Positions 26,501 to 38,800 of a stretch of DNA of 64,000 nt are shown here, piece by piece. Numbering within the stretch: the stretch's first letter is position 1; every line of letters begins with the position of its first letter. The notes beneath the pieces are model-generated. The model saw only the letters and a program-made list of their open reading frames with translations, was not told the origin of the DNA and did not search any database. Origin of the DNA: Apostichopus japonicus (lineage: Eukaryota > Echinodermata > Holothuroidea > Aspidochirotida > Stichopodidae); the NCBI RefSeq assembly GCF_037975245.1, contig NC_092568.1:39202631-39266630 (forward strand). Direction: 5' to 3'. A program made the position numbers and the translations under genes.

Positions 26501-29500
26501 ATAAGGCATATATTGAGACAAAGGAATAAGTTCCAAATGGTAACTTATGTTCATAGACAAAGCTGCCGTAATCCCCATCAGGGCCATAAATGGAATATTT
26601 TCTGAATAAACGAACGAGAACAGGGTATATTTAAAGTTTTGAATGTTTCATTGTATATATGGAAGATGGCATACACACATTTTTCAGTTTAATCATAGCT
26701 ATTATGTAACATCAACAGAAATGATGTCATAATGTAGAAATATGAAATCAAAGGAAAACCTACAAATATCATAAAACAACTTCCACATAAATAAGACACA
26801 CATGAGTCAAGACTTACAGTAGGGCGAAATACTTCTGCATAAATAGACACAGATGGGTCAAGTAGTGCAATCTGGGCCAACTAAGCCCATTATACTTAAT
26901 ATCAAATATACATAATATTTAACTTATTTGCAACTGAGTCGCGCCTTCAACGTCTTCAAACCTCAGCAGCCAGGCAGTTTACTCTGACAAAACCTACATC
27001 TCAAGTCTCGCCAGTCATCCGTACACTGCACTGGCTACCTCTTCCCCAGCACATTCTCTTCAAGATTCTCCTCCTCGTTTTTCATTCTCTTCATGGCACT
27101 TCACCTTCACACATTCCAAGTACTCATTCATCCGTACCAACCTACACGACAGCTTGGCTCCACCGACACAGGGCTCTTGCACATTCCATGAACACAACAC
27201 TCTTGGGGACACTGGTCCTTTTCTGCATCTGGGCCATCCCTCCGGAACTCACTACCTCCTAGCCTTCGGCAGGAACGCTCCCTTACCAACTTCAAGTCTT
27301 AATTGAAAACTTTCTTTTTGTCAACGCTTAACTATGTTTGATTAACTCTATGTTGCTACTTTTCATTTCATGCCGAGTCTGTACCATATACAGTAGTTTA
27401 AAATCTTTCTCATTACCTGAGCCAGGAGTGTAAAGTTGGCAGATATGGCACATTATAAGTGGCCACTTTATTAGTTATAAAGAATACTAACAAGTGGCAT
27501 GAGCAATTTATTGACAAGATCGCTGTACAGAGAGAAACAATTTTTATTGAACTTTAAAAAGAATCATGAGAATCAAAGTACAAGACATCTTGAAAAGTTG
27601 AAATAGAATTTGATGATTATGATGTATGTTTAAGTTGTGTCTACCTGTAAAAGTTATTCTCATGGCTGTTATGTGGAACATCAAATGCATCTGGAAAAGA
27701 GGAATGTAAAAAATGTTGTTGATAGAACAGGAGAGTGTTTTAAAGATCAGGGGTGGATTCAGAATGATCTGTAGTCCTGAGGTGGTCATATAGTACCCTC
27801 CTCTCATGAAAGCATCTGAACTTGTTTGGCTTTTGAGCTTTTTGATTAAACATTGGATTAACATTTAGGCCTACGAGGAGTCGACGTCATATTCTCTTGA
27901 AATACCTTTAAATTAGCATTCCACAGTTTAAGTATATTTTAAAGGTGAACATCTTGAAAACCTCAGTAGCAATAGAGACAAACTACTGTATGTGTGTCAC
28001 AATAGAGACACTCAATTTGTTTTTCTTCGACTATGACATATCATGATTATAATTCTGTCATCCTTTAACCCAGTCCAGTCCATACCATGGTTTCCACGTA
28101 TATCAATCCAAACAGTCTTCTCATCTGCTTGAGCGAGTTTAATTGCGCTTCTGTATGACTTCCACTCAATTTCGTGCTGCGTCGAACCGATGTAGTCCTT
28201 CGTCTTTGCATCCGTTAAGTCTCCTGCAAGATTGAAAATGAAATGATAAAGCACATAAATAACAGAAACTCAATATCAGTACACAAGACTTTTATTCTTT
28301 CCTTGATCCAAAATATTAATGAAATTTCCTTCCCTTTGTATAGATTTTGTTTGACTACAATGCCGTACAAGGCCAGCTGAGCCTATTCTATCGGTGTCCA
28401 TTGAACAAAAATTTGTATACAGTACAATAGAGAAAGAATACAAAGTTAGTAGTGTTGTCTGTACCTGTAACTAGTACTAGCTCTGGATGAATAACATCAA
28501 TATTCTCCTTGCAAAACTGTTGGAAATCAGTCGTCCTTCCGGGATCACGGAAACGAGAAACATGGATGTCTGATATCTGTTGGAACAAAGAAACAATTCC
28601 AATATAAACTAGAGGCTGATGAAACGTGACAAGGCAATTCATGACCATTCTTCATTTTTTCATAATGGAAGTTAACAGTATTGTCACTATTGAAAACTAT
28701 ACAAAAAGTCAACATTTAAACATATGTTTTGCACAACCCACTGTACAGTACTATTAAATTTGCATATCATTTTTGTGTGCCACAAGAACAATAGGACAAC
28801 TGGACTGCTCCTTATTTATGAGTAGGCCTAATCAAAAAAATAGTTCTTTTTTCCATTCAAGTTTATTAAACACTCTCTAACACTAAATGGAAGCTTGCAT
28901 GTATTTCAACGATACTGAAAATGACATTTGAAAATAACACTCAAACTTGTAAAATTTCAACTGTACAGGTACAGTATGAGGGTGGTTGTAATGTCCCATT
29001 TCCCTGTATAAGGACACCTTGTATGTGATGCTCACATACATGTACTGTACGGCAAACTTATAATACAGTGTATATATAACAACTGGTGTATTATAGTACA
29101 TTAATTTATATACTGTAGGCAATCAGTGATGTCACAGCCATGTTCCTAGTAATTCATTAACATTTTGGGAGTTTTGTCAAAGTGTTGCTTTGTATTTTTT
29201 TTCGGTTATCTGTCATTCAAATAAAAATCCTCTGGGCTATTCTTTTGACCGTATATTCCAGTCATGAAAAATTTGTGTCCCACAGATTTTATGTGATATT
29301 TTGAATCCACCATTCTAACCGTGGGTTACCATAATGAAGATTACGTAAATTTACCTTGTCTGCAATATTTCACTCGAAATATCAAGTTTTAATTTATAGT
29401 TACACTTACAGTAAATACCTGTCCAGGAGTACCATAGTACATTAAACCTGTTTGATAGTGATTATTACTGTACACTTAACCGGACAATTTTTGTCAATTC

Positions 29501-32500
29501 CCAATTTCTAAAGTTTCAAGACGAGCTAGTAAAATAACAATTGACTTGCACATATTTCTACCATTGTCTTGCATCTAGTCTTTAAAGCAAGATGAATCAC
29601 ATATTATATTTTTTCCTATTATTCCCTATGTTTAGGAATCATTCAAGGTTGGAGGCATATTATCACATAGATTCAGACCACTCTTTTAGGTTGGAGGCAT
29701 ATTATCACATAGATTCAGACCACTCTTTTATTTTCTCCTGGTCATCTTCATTTAGCTGACATAAACTATCAACACAATAGGGTATGTCCTTCCTGTTTAT
29801 CTGGTCTTGGGGGTAGTGGTTCAGCTGACGAGAATCACTACTTTTCCCACTGGTGCTTCTTTTGTTGGCTGTTTTGTGTGGTCAGGGATTATCTTAAGCA
29901 TTGTTTGCTGGCAAGTAAAAATTGATGCAGGTTAGCTTTCTCCACAGAGTTACTCCAGCTTCCTCTTTGTGATACACTTACTGTACTTTACATTTTACTC
30001 TTCTACTGTACTTTACTTCATGTACTTTGCATTTTACTTTATTACAAAGTACTGTACTGTTATTCATCTATTCGGAATACATAATAATACTGTTGCATCT
30101 CTACAATAATAATATTACTGGAAATCTTACACTTCTTGTGTTGTGTTTATTATGCATCCCCTGTTATACATTTATCATCTATTTGATAAAAAGTTTAGAG
30201 TGAATCTGCAAATATCATATAGGGAATGACATTGAATTAACTTTCAATGAGTGATATAACTCTATCCATACTGCACCTGTCTAGCAATGCTCTACTAATG
30301 CCTATCATTTTGCATAAAGTGTTTGTCACTTTTCACATTGAAATATTGTTTTACAAAGAAAGCTGATAAAATTACAATTTTACCATCAATTACATATACT
30401 ATAAGGTATTTAGCATTTCAGCATAAAGCAAACAAAGGCATATGGATATGCTCACAAATTCCTGGTATCAACTTGAGCACTCTCTAAGTACTGTATGTGT
30501 ATAAACTATAGCCTTATGGCACGAAATCATTGAGTTGTGTGCTAAAAATATAAGTGAAAAACGTCATTTAAATTAATCATTGAGATCAGAAAATACCTGT
30601 AAACTGTGTAGTATTGATAGAGTATAAGGCGAAGAGTGGCTCAGTGTGTGAACACTGAAACAACCAGATCTATCAAAGTCTAGAATGCATTCTTTCCCAA
30701 TTGTTTAAAATAATTATATTTTCCTTTCAATCGTGATAATTATTATGAATGTGATGCATTGCTGGCTATGGATATGGACACACATCAGTAGGCCTATACA
30801 GTCACCATACATCTCATTTGATTAAATGTGGACTGAATGAAAACTGAAATAAATTCTAATAAAATTACATGATTGTGCTTTTAAAGATACTGTAATTCTC
30901 CACATTACTAATATCTCATCATATGACAATCATGACATGTATGCCATACATCAGAAAATACAATAAATGCTCATGATGAATCCATTTTTCTTTCTAAACA
31001 GCGAATAATTAACTCCAGTATCGCATCACAAAATGCTACATGCAAAATGGTTAAAAGTGTACAATATACTGTAAGTCTGTAAGTTCAAAAGTATGTATCC
31101 AGTTTGTAACACAGGAACTAGATAGTATTTTATAAGGGACAAACTACAGTATCTGAGCCTTCAAACATACTATGTACAGTACACAAACTTATTGAACTTT
31201 ATGAATATTTTAAGGGCTTTTTCTGTCCAATTTTTTTATTTTCAGCAGTTATTTGAGTTCAAGAATGCAGCCTTTAAACAAGAACATACACGATAACAGT
31301 GACTGAATCATAGTGTTGCACGCAGTGAATAATTAGGTATTTGGGCCTACTGTAAATTTATGTACTGCAATTTGCAAATAGGCCTAACCAAGGAAAATAT
31401 ATCAATTGTATTCAAAGCACGTGTGTGACCTACAATTCACCTCCACACAAAAGCCTGGCCACATGACTCAATTTATTTCTCACACAATAGCCTTTCAAAA
31501 CATTTGGCACAACTTCAAATGGTAAGTAAACTGTGAATGAGCACTAACAGGTTATTGTCAGTGGTACTCAACCATACAGTATTATGAGTCTGGAAGTGAC
31601 TTTCAGGATGCTTTTTACTCTGCAAGTGAAAGTCATTTACAGTTGACATTGATAAAGAAAGAAGAAGGTGACCCCTGACAGAATTGGGCAGGAAGTGATA
31701 AAACAGATGGGCTATTGAATTACATTAGTAGTACTTATTATTGACTTACAGACTGAAGTATTAAGGTGTAAACTAAGGTATTACATGAGTTGCGAATGTT
31801 CCTTATGAACATACTGTACTGCACTCTTGTTAGTGGCAATTTACTGGATGGATGCATTGAAATACATTGCTAATATTACATGAGTTAAATATGTTCTGTA
31901 TACGTTCTGCACTTAAGTACAATACTGAATGGTTGCATTGAAGCAGCTATTGCATGAGTTGAGTATGTTTTGTACAGTATGTATACATACTAACTGCACA
32001 ATACTGAATGGTTGCATTCAAGTATCGTCACTTGATTTTCACTTAACCCCAAATTCGCATTTAATAATGAATAAAAGAAGAAAATGCTTCAGTGATTTAG
32101 TATAGAAGGGAAGAAAGAGAAGATTGTTTTAAAGGCATTGAAGACTCGCCCCAAACAGCGTGCTGCCATCTTTAAAAAGTTTACTTTCCATTGCTTGCAA
32201 GTGAAGTTTTTCTCTTGTCACTACAAAATGCAGACAGTAATGAAACGTGATACCTTGTTATCTTTAGCTGGACCTGAGATGTCCATCGCTGTATCGTTTG
32301 TACACAGTGTTGTGGGTATTGACAGCAGCTTTATACATGTACTGACTGTATAGTGTTATTACCGACGGTAGCAAGCTGTGTGTGTATTTTCTGGGATCGA
32401 TGGTGGGGTCTAACACTTCTGTTACACCTCATTCACAACTAGGTCAGGTTACCGGCATTAGACGTTTGTTTTTGCGCGAGTCTTCACAGCCTTTAATGTA

Positions 32501-35500
32501 CATGTGTATATATGTACAGTATCTAACACATACTATTGAGGTGCCCAGCTCCTTGTTTTGGGATTAGCTAAGTGTAGGTATATACTGGACTTCCTCATAT
32601 TCTACTTGCCCATTGTGCTTGTGCAGAGTCACTGCAAGTCTGTAACCAATACTGTATAATAACCACTACGTATGATGTACGTGTAACATATTAGTCTAAG
32701 ATTAAAGAGGCATTTTGAACACAAAAACTTAAACTGCTAAAAATATTATACTGTTCATTGACATAAGATGTTCTTAATAAACGGTTTATGAAACATAATT
32801 TTGTGTAAATATTAAATCCTCCTACAAAACATGATAGATCTCAGTTGACCTTGAACATTGTATCCATAATCTCATGTCAGCGTGCCACATTATTAAGAAA
32901 TAGGCAGGTTTGATTTATTTTCTGTAAAACAGTGACTCCCAAATTTGGACAACTTGAGCCAACAGCAAGTACATACATGTATGATTATCACAACTTAAGC
33001 ATACAGTACACAAATCATAAAATTTGGCACAGTTCAATACTTCCTGCACTACAGTTACTTGTTTAACAGTACTTACTGTAATTTGCACTTTATTGTATAT
33101 ATATGTGCATACAGTAGTATAACTATAGACCATAGGATATGACTGACATTGTTTGTACAGTATGAGTCTTATTGTTCAATTTGGAAGTTCAAAAACAAAG
33201 AAGCAAGTTCTATCCTAACAACAAGTATGCTCAAAGTGACAATGTTATCCATATCTAATATGCAAATTAGGTACAGGTACCTCAATAGGCTAGCATAATG
33301 TGTATAGTAAAGAAAGTATAGTATATAAATTAATACAAATGAAATACAAAGAAATTAATACAAATCCCTTCCAAAGACAAAGTACAATATCCATATGAAC
33401 TAATCTGGTAATATGAAATATGAATGTCATGTTTCCTGGGGAGGAAAGGATAGGATGGTGGCCAGTAGACAAAATTTGCGCACAGAAGATTTGGGATTTG
33501 AGGGCAGACTGTCCCAGGTTGTCTCTCCTCAACTACTGTCGATCATGAGCTTTGATTACTGTACAGTAGCCTAATGAAAACACAACTCTGTGCTACAATG
33601 TATGGCGATGAAGGGTAACTAAGAAAAGATCTAAACTAAATAACCATATTTTATTCAGGATTTCCAGGGACACGCTATTGATGGTGACCAACTCATTCAG
33701 TACCGTCATATTAATGTGGTGTATAGTGGTCTTGCTATTAAAGGTATGTACTGTAATGACAGGGATTTAAGACTGTTCTATTCTCTTTTGGTTTTAAATG
33801 AAAAAACAAAGAGGAAGTTGAACATATTCAAAAGGATTGTCTGGTGGCCCAAAGAAGTTACCTTAAAAAATAGTAAATAATTTTCCAAACATGTTGTCAA
33901 AGTATGAGAACGCTAATGTTGCGTTTGACAGAGATGCGATTTTTTAATCGTTATGGATAGACATTTCAAATATGATTTGAACAGTACAATACGTGACGTC
34001 AGCTCTGCCATAGCAGATTGCGTCATAACCCACCCTCCGCACAGTACCTATACGGTATTCACAACAAAAAACAGCGTTTGTAAACAGATAAATTTCTTCC
34101 TAAATTTCCGGTGAAATTTCTTAAAAATTAGGTATGTTTTCAAAAAATCCTTAAGCCGCCATGTACTTGAGCGGTGGTTCCGTGGTCTTTGTGTAACACA
34201 AGGTAAATTTTAACAGCAGACTCTGAGTTGTTCAGGCTATACATTGCGCTATCCAGCTCCAACGCGAAAAATGTTCGCATGTAGGCTGTACTCAAACGTT
34301 GACAATCGGACAGTTCTGCGAAGCCTAAGCTTCTCAGCGCTATATTCTGCTCTGACAACGATTCGATCAATTTCTTCAATAATTTCCGGTGAAATTTCTT
34401 ATAAATTAGATATGATTTAAAAAACTCCTTAAGCCGCAATATATGTAGTAGATCGGTGGTTTCGTGGTCTTTGTGTAACACAAGATAAGTTTTAACAGCA
34501 GGCTCTTCGTTGTTTATACATCGCGGTATCCAGCTCCAGCGCGAAGAATGTTTGCGTGTATAGGCTACTCTAACGTTTTATAATCGGACAGTTCTGCGAG
34601 GACATCGATCCCGCCAAGTTTCATCTTTCGGTTTAACAAATACTTTATAAGTTTCCTTTTACTGTTAATTTGATCCGTGAATTTTATTTCAGCGAATTCG
34701 AAGAACAGTTAATGAACTGTGGTTTGAGTGTGAGTGTACTATGTGTAACGCTATACAAGTACACCAACTGAGCATCGTAGTATATACGTTCGCGAGTATG
34801 TACGTTATATATATGAGGCAATTCAATGTGCTTACACGTGAGTTAATTTGCTGCGGAATTGGGAGTGCTAACTTCAAGTCGCCTGTTTTGCCTATCTGCA
34901 AGCACTACGTCAAACACCATATTGAAGCGTTCGAACAAACGGTACTTTTGGTGAGAAACTGGTGAATTTGAAAACCAGATTTCTACAAGAAGAAAACGTC
35001 GAATGGGGACAATTTTTACATGGTTAGAAAGAGAAAAATAATAACTACAAGGACAATGTATCAAAATCTTCCACCAGACAATTCCTTTAACAAGGACATT
35101 TCAATGCTCTTTCCACACTATGATTATTGGTAAGTTTAGATGTTACTCCACACATATTGGGAATCATGTTCATACAATGAGTACAGAAATTTTCAGTGTA
35201 AGGGACAGTTTTTTTGTGACAGTGGTACGTGTTGCACAGATTTTGTGGTGGATCCATTGACTAAACTATAATTTCTATTAGCATAGCAGAAGTGGTCACC
35301 CCTCCCCATTGTTAAAATATGGATTTTTTGGCTACATGCATGCAAATTTGTCAAAGAATCCTGTAACAATTATAGGTTTGTTGCAATGAAAGTTTCTTGT
35401 GCAGTAAGTTACTTCTAACCAAAATGTAACATATAGTTTAGTTTAAGAGGTAAAAACAAACTTGCTGGGAAAAAACTCCCTATCCATCCCATATTACCCC

Positions 35501-35872
35501 CACTCCCTGATGTCATACATGGAGTAGTAAAACTCTTTCACATTTTCTGGTATGAAACATAAATATTAAGTTAAAACATCATCAGTATATTGCCAAATTT
35601 AAAATTATTCAAAAAACTTCGAGAAAAGAATATCAATATAATTTTTTTTTAAATATATGTAACAAAGGGAATTTCTGACTTACTTGTATAAACCACCAAA
35701 GATTTTCAGAGGTCATTCCAGGGAAGGGTGGGACATCACCATTGTGATGGGAAGGCCCATCATACTTCACAGGTACTGTATAGTAATCCAGCATTTGTGC
35801 CCAGAGCCATGATATTAACACAAGAGGGAGGAGAACCACCAAGCCTAGTAAAACTATTGCTTTGGCCATCAT
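14524..35872 (-). CDS. TMEM62: TMEM62 orthologue, calcineurin-like metallophosphoesterase with C-terminal membrane segments (14 coding exons)
   Basis: Coding exons, 5' to 3' on the minus strand: 35872-35684, 28576-28465, 28223-28086, 27690-27645, 26601-26451, 25339-25215, 24454-24332, 23426-23271, 22464-22305, 21252-21142, 19158-19074, 17489-17391, 16998-16880, 14886-14524. Every junction is AG/GT and in phase, giving 658 aa (human about 643). ATG is at 35870-35872, with a second in-frame ATG next to it. A hydrophobic anchor spans residues ~4-26. Metallophosphatase motifs are complete: SDIHVSRF (D66, H68), GDLTDA (~101-106), GNHDAF (~144-149), FGHYPTS (H~236) and CGHLH (~261-265). Residues ~438-658 hold about five hydrophobic segments. 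Substrate and physiological role are unknown to me. The gene is a probable membrane protein of the secretory pathway, inferred from the anchor and segments. Confidence 0.95.
15293..16285. repeat. Minisatellite, ~39-bp unit, ~25 copies (TMEM62 last intron)
   Basis: The unit is ACACTGATTCACACACAAAC followed by CAATAGGGAACTAGTTACA, with a variant form ending AATAAGTTTAGAACTAGTT. The variants alternate in blocks, suggesting higher-order duplication. It lies wholly inside the intron between TMEM62 exons 16880-16998 and 14524-14886. Confidence 0.95.
17711..18443. repeat. Minisatellite, 22-bp unit, ~33 copies (TMEM62 intron)
   Basis: The unit TATACACCACTGATACTAAC + AC lies in the intron between exons 19074-19158 and 17391-17489. 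Units near the right end are interrupted and more diverged. Confidence 0.95.
19593..21056. repeat. Minisatellite, 52-bp unit, ~28 copies (TMEM62 intron)
   Basis: The unit contains TATGTTTGAAAACTCACAAA followed by CTGTACCCAGACAGTGCACA and AATGTAATATTC. Units are nearly identical, so it is a young or homogenised array. It fills about three quarters of the 1,983-bp intron 19159-21141. Its right end lies about 85 bp from the exon at 21142-21252. There are no unique spacers between units, so it is not CRISPR-like. Confidence 0.97.
23588..23690. repeat. Short degenerate repeat (GGTTAAGCCTAAGGTAAG)
   Basis: About five imperfect units of AGGTTAAGCCTAAGGTAAG in the TMEM62 intron between exons 24332-24454 and 23271-23426. 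No other signal in this intron besides the 22-bp array listed next. Confidence 0.6.
24069..24200. repeat. Minisatellite, 22-bp unit, 6 copies
   Basis: Six near-perfect units of TTAGTTTGTTATCTGTCCAG + TC, with single-base variants, in a TMEM62 intron. Confidence 0.95.
24590..25185. repeat. Tandem repeat, ~150-bp unit, ~4 copies
   Basis: Each unit contains TTGTTTCATGGAATAGGACA, CCAAATAGTGTCAAGGATCT, AACAAATTATGTGAGGGCTT and TACTACTAGCTACAAAATAG. It fills nearly all of the intron between exons 25215-25339 and 24332-24454. The last unit is shortened. Confidence 0.9.
25450..25690 (-). mobile_element. tRNA-derived SINE, near-complete copy
   Basis: Read on the minus strand, the head is tRNA-like: GGGAGTGTTAGCTCAGTGGT (A box) and, about 45 bp on, GAGTTCGAGTCACTCC (B box). 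An unrelated body follows, ending in GATAAGCCAATGATGGC and a TACATATG-type tail. The second copy is at 8437-8662. It sits in the TMEM62 intron between exons 26451-26601 and 25215-25339. A working tRNA gene is unlikely because the 3' acceptor side continues into the SINE body. Confidence 0.8.
26930..27340 (+). mobile_element. Decayed 3' end of a CR1/L2-like non-LTR retrotransposon reverse transcriptase
   Basis: On the plus strand, antisense to TMEM62, one frame reads [19 protein letters not shown], then [20 protein letters not shown], then SLHGTSP. This is the characteristic distal region of CR1/L2/jockey-clade ORF2 proteins ([19 protein letters not shown]). Later family motifs appear only after frame changes, and there are stops, so it is a 5'-truncated dead copy. 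It lies in the TMEM62 intron 26602-27644. Confidence 0.85.
29646..29729. repeat. Perfect 42-bp tandem duplication
   Basis: Two identical copies of a unit starting AGGTTGGAGGCATATTATCA, in TMEM62 intron 1. Perfect identity implies a very recent event or an assembly artefact. Confidence 0.9.
32129..32496. mobile_element. TTAA-flanked MITE, copy 3 (TMEM62 intron 1)
   Basis: About 368 bp. It starts TTAAAGGCATTGAAGACTCG and ends GCGAGTCTTCACAGCCTTTAA. It is the best-preserved inverted-repeat pair of the three copies: GAAGACTCG on one side, CGAGTCTTC on the other. Confidence 0.85.
33829..35090. mobile_element. ~1.26-kb non-autonomous TIR element with internal tandem duplication
   Basis: The left end AAAGGATTGTCTGGTGG (33831) mirrors the right end CCACCAGACAATTCCTTTAA (35071-35090). 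The right end is bordered by TTAA, the left by a related TTCA. Inside, a segment of about 230 bp is duplicated (34098-34328 and 34377-34605), marked by TTTCCGGTGAAATTTCTTA, CCTTAAGCCGC, GTGGTCTTTGTGTAACACAA and AATCGGACAGTTCTGCGA. CpG dinucleotides are much denser here than in the flanks. No transposase is recognised in any frame. Confidence 0.7.
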
Positions 35873-38800
35873 TTTATGTGAGCTACACAATTCTGTTGAG
35901 GGATGAAGTTCAGAACAGAATTGTAAAGTTAAAATTGTTATTTAAATACTTCACCAACCTTACAGACAATTGTGAGAACAAACAATACATGTCAAAAACT
36001 GGCAATACATTATGTTGGAAAAGTATGGTAGGACAGCCAGTCATAAAAAAAGGATAACCCACCATATACATGGTGTATCAGCACTCATATATTATTCAGT
36101 TTTCTTCTTCAATTGTACCTTGCTAAAAAATACACGTACTTGAGGATTTGGGCTCATAACTTCAATGAAATTTAGAACTTGAAGAACAGGAATGAGGCCT
36201 AATCCAGTGAGGTCTGAATAAAATTATACTGGTGCTGTGGCCGAGTGGATAAAGGCAGTGGCATTTAAAGTATTGTGGCTTAGCAATTGGGAACTTCAGG
36301 GTTCGAAACCCGACGGGGTCATAGTAATTAAGGTGGGGTTTTCATCCAAGTGCAATCTATGGTTTTCCCACCTGAAATGATTTTCTAAATTGAAAAGATT
36401 CCAAATTTGAGTTGAAAAATTCGAGTTTGATTCCAAATTTGAGTTTGAGTTTTAAATGTTGAATGTCTCGACGTGGAGGTTGTACTCCATTAACCCTTGC
36501 ACGTTTCTACCACATTAGTTGTTGCTTAAGCGTCTTAAAACTAACTGCTGATTGTCATTAAGCCTTACGGTGTGCCATTTGTGGTTGCCTGGTAGTAATG
36601 CCACTCAATCCGGCTACATACATGTCAGCTCTAGGCCTGTAGTCTAGCCTTGGCATATAATTAGTTCCTGCACAAAATAAAGTTTTCCATTTTCATTAAA
36701 ACCAAGAAGGCCTACCTTGTTTCTCAAATGGCACAAGCCAGTTTCAGTTCATGTGATGATCATGGACAACTCAAGATTTGTAGCAGAATTGTATGTAGTC
36801 CAGGAACGGTACTACTACTAGTAACAGTACTGACAGTAACAATAAGTCACTTGCATTGTCCATTGTATACAAAGTTGACCATTACGCAATCAATCAGCTG
36901 TTCTGTTCCTGTTACTACGCAAAACCTAACTTAGGCTATACCTCCTAGTCCTACCTTATGAGTTTTGGTTCATGTAGTTTCTAAATACATGCACCCAGAG
37001 ACCTCATGAAAAATGAACGAAATTACCAAACTCGTACTATACTACCGTTTATCATGTATCCATGAGTTTTATAGAAATGCCTCACACAAATTTGGACCAG
37101 ATCAATGAGTCACAGGCGCGCTAGCTGATTACGTTGACAACAATATCACTTTCCAATGCCTATTTACAATGTGTGTGTCGTCGACAAGAAAAAAGAGTTT
37201 ATCACATGCACAAGTACGTGTAGGTTCGATAACGAGAATACATTGTAACCCCTCAGGAAAAAGTGGATCAGCTTGTACATTATAACGATTATATAGTTGC
37301 ACTAATTAGATTTGAAAGCTTTAAATACTACCTGAGGGTCGTTATATTTTAGTTTTCATTTCTTTTAATTAGTAAATAACTACTTACTTCATAATAGGTA
37401 AAGAAGAAGAAACAACAATGGCATCTAAGGGTAAATGTAATAACCCTTCGTTGCAGACTGCAGTTTAGTTGTAAAAGAGATGGCACTGTTCCAATTTGAC
37501 ACTGCAGCCTAGTTCCTTTTCCCACAAAAGATCTAGGCCAAGGGAAATTGTCAATCGAAGTTCAACCGCAGAAGGATCCAGTAGACATCATAGAACCTTA
37601 ATACGATCAAAGCAGTTTCACAACTCTACTGAATGATACTATATTGATTTTGGAATAGGCCTTTTCTAAACATTTTGTAAGCGGAACAGCTAACATAACG
37701 TTAACTTAACTGTAAGCTAGTGTAACGTTAGGCCTAACTAAGAGTAACACTAGAGTAACTGAGACTACGCTTAAATTTTAAAATGAGTGCAACTAAGGCC
37801 TAGCATAAGTCATGCCTTATAATTGTTTGACTGGGACTAGGCGTACGTAGTAAGAATTCATCAAAGAATTGCGTGCGAACATATTGAGATCAAGGCAGCA
37901 AATTTGGGCATTGCATGTAGCCTATGTAGGCTATAATTAGCCTATGCCTAGACCTAGTTATGGGAAGGCAAACAATCGATTGTGTAGGATTCAGGCAAGG
38001 AGCAGCACTCCCTCATCTGGGAGGAATGCATATTATGTGTATCCCATTTATATGTATTTCTTTCATACAAATGTAGAGAGGATGTGCATTTGTAAGAAAG
38101 GGATATCATATATTACCTTTATCTGATTATAAATGAAGCAGTTATATTTGAATATGTCTACTATCCCATTGCCCTTCTTTTTATTTTACAACGCAAGGTT
38201 GCCATAGGCATCTATTTAAATGAATTATCACATACATAGTGGTCATAATGCATGGTGGTCATAATTTTCTATGCACCCCATTTCCCACTGATATACACAA
38301 ATGCACTTTTGTCTTACAACACATTTCTGTATGTGTTGTAATGTAAGTCACACTTGGTGGTTTTCTCCATCCCTTTCCTCTATATTTTTGATGAAAATTT
38401 GGTGTGAGCACCCCAAATGAATATAAATTGTTGTGTGATTAGATTCATTTCAGACCGATATTCCGTTCAAGTTTTTGGATGAGAAGTAGGATTCTGTTGA
38501 ATAACCATCATCTGTTGATGAACTGAAAACTATTTATATACACAGCGCTAGACTATAGGTCCGATGGCAATTAACCATTTAAGTTGTTATCCAGCTGGTC
38601 ACAATGTTTGGGAACAAGTTAAAGCCTTATACTAGTGAAAGTTACCTTCCTAAATTTAGCAACAATTTCTGCAGTTTGACCCAATTTAGACAGATTTTTG
38701 CCTATATCATTTGAAGATGAGAAAGTAGCAATTGATGTGTTATGGGATTCAAGTTTGGATATTGTATTTAAAGCAACTTTTCATGTGTTCTAAGGTTTAG

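Larger units (their letters stand above)
28577..35683 (-). other. TMEM62: TMEM62 intron 1 (~7.1 kb)
   Basis: The largest intron of the window. It contains a perfect 42-bp tandem duplication at 29646-29729, MITE copy 3 (32129-32496), a plus-strand exon-like stretch (33659-33743) and a 1.26-kb TIR element (33829-35090). The remainder is AT-rich and unusually full of TACTGTA/TACAGTA-like motifs, with no recognisable gene. Confidence 0.75.

Noticed and set aside
34140-34481. A 113-codon minus-strand open stretch in TMEM62 intron 1
   Set aside because: It runs across both copies of the duplicated block inside the TIR element. The frame follows repeat structure and shows no recognisable domain.
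36231-36322. Possible functional tRNA-Leu/Ser gene
   Set aside because: A- and B-box-like parts exist, but the acceptor stem does not pair and a repeat body continues downstream, so I call it a SINE head.
37419-37431. Alternative FAM177A start (ACAATGGCATCT followed by a donor-like GTAAAT)
   Set aside because: It echoes the real start at 39295-39306 by 12 bases. Joined to the exon at 39254 it meets a stop or the wrong frame before the FAM177 region.
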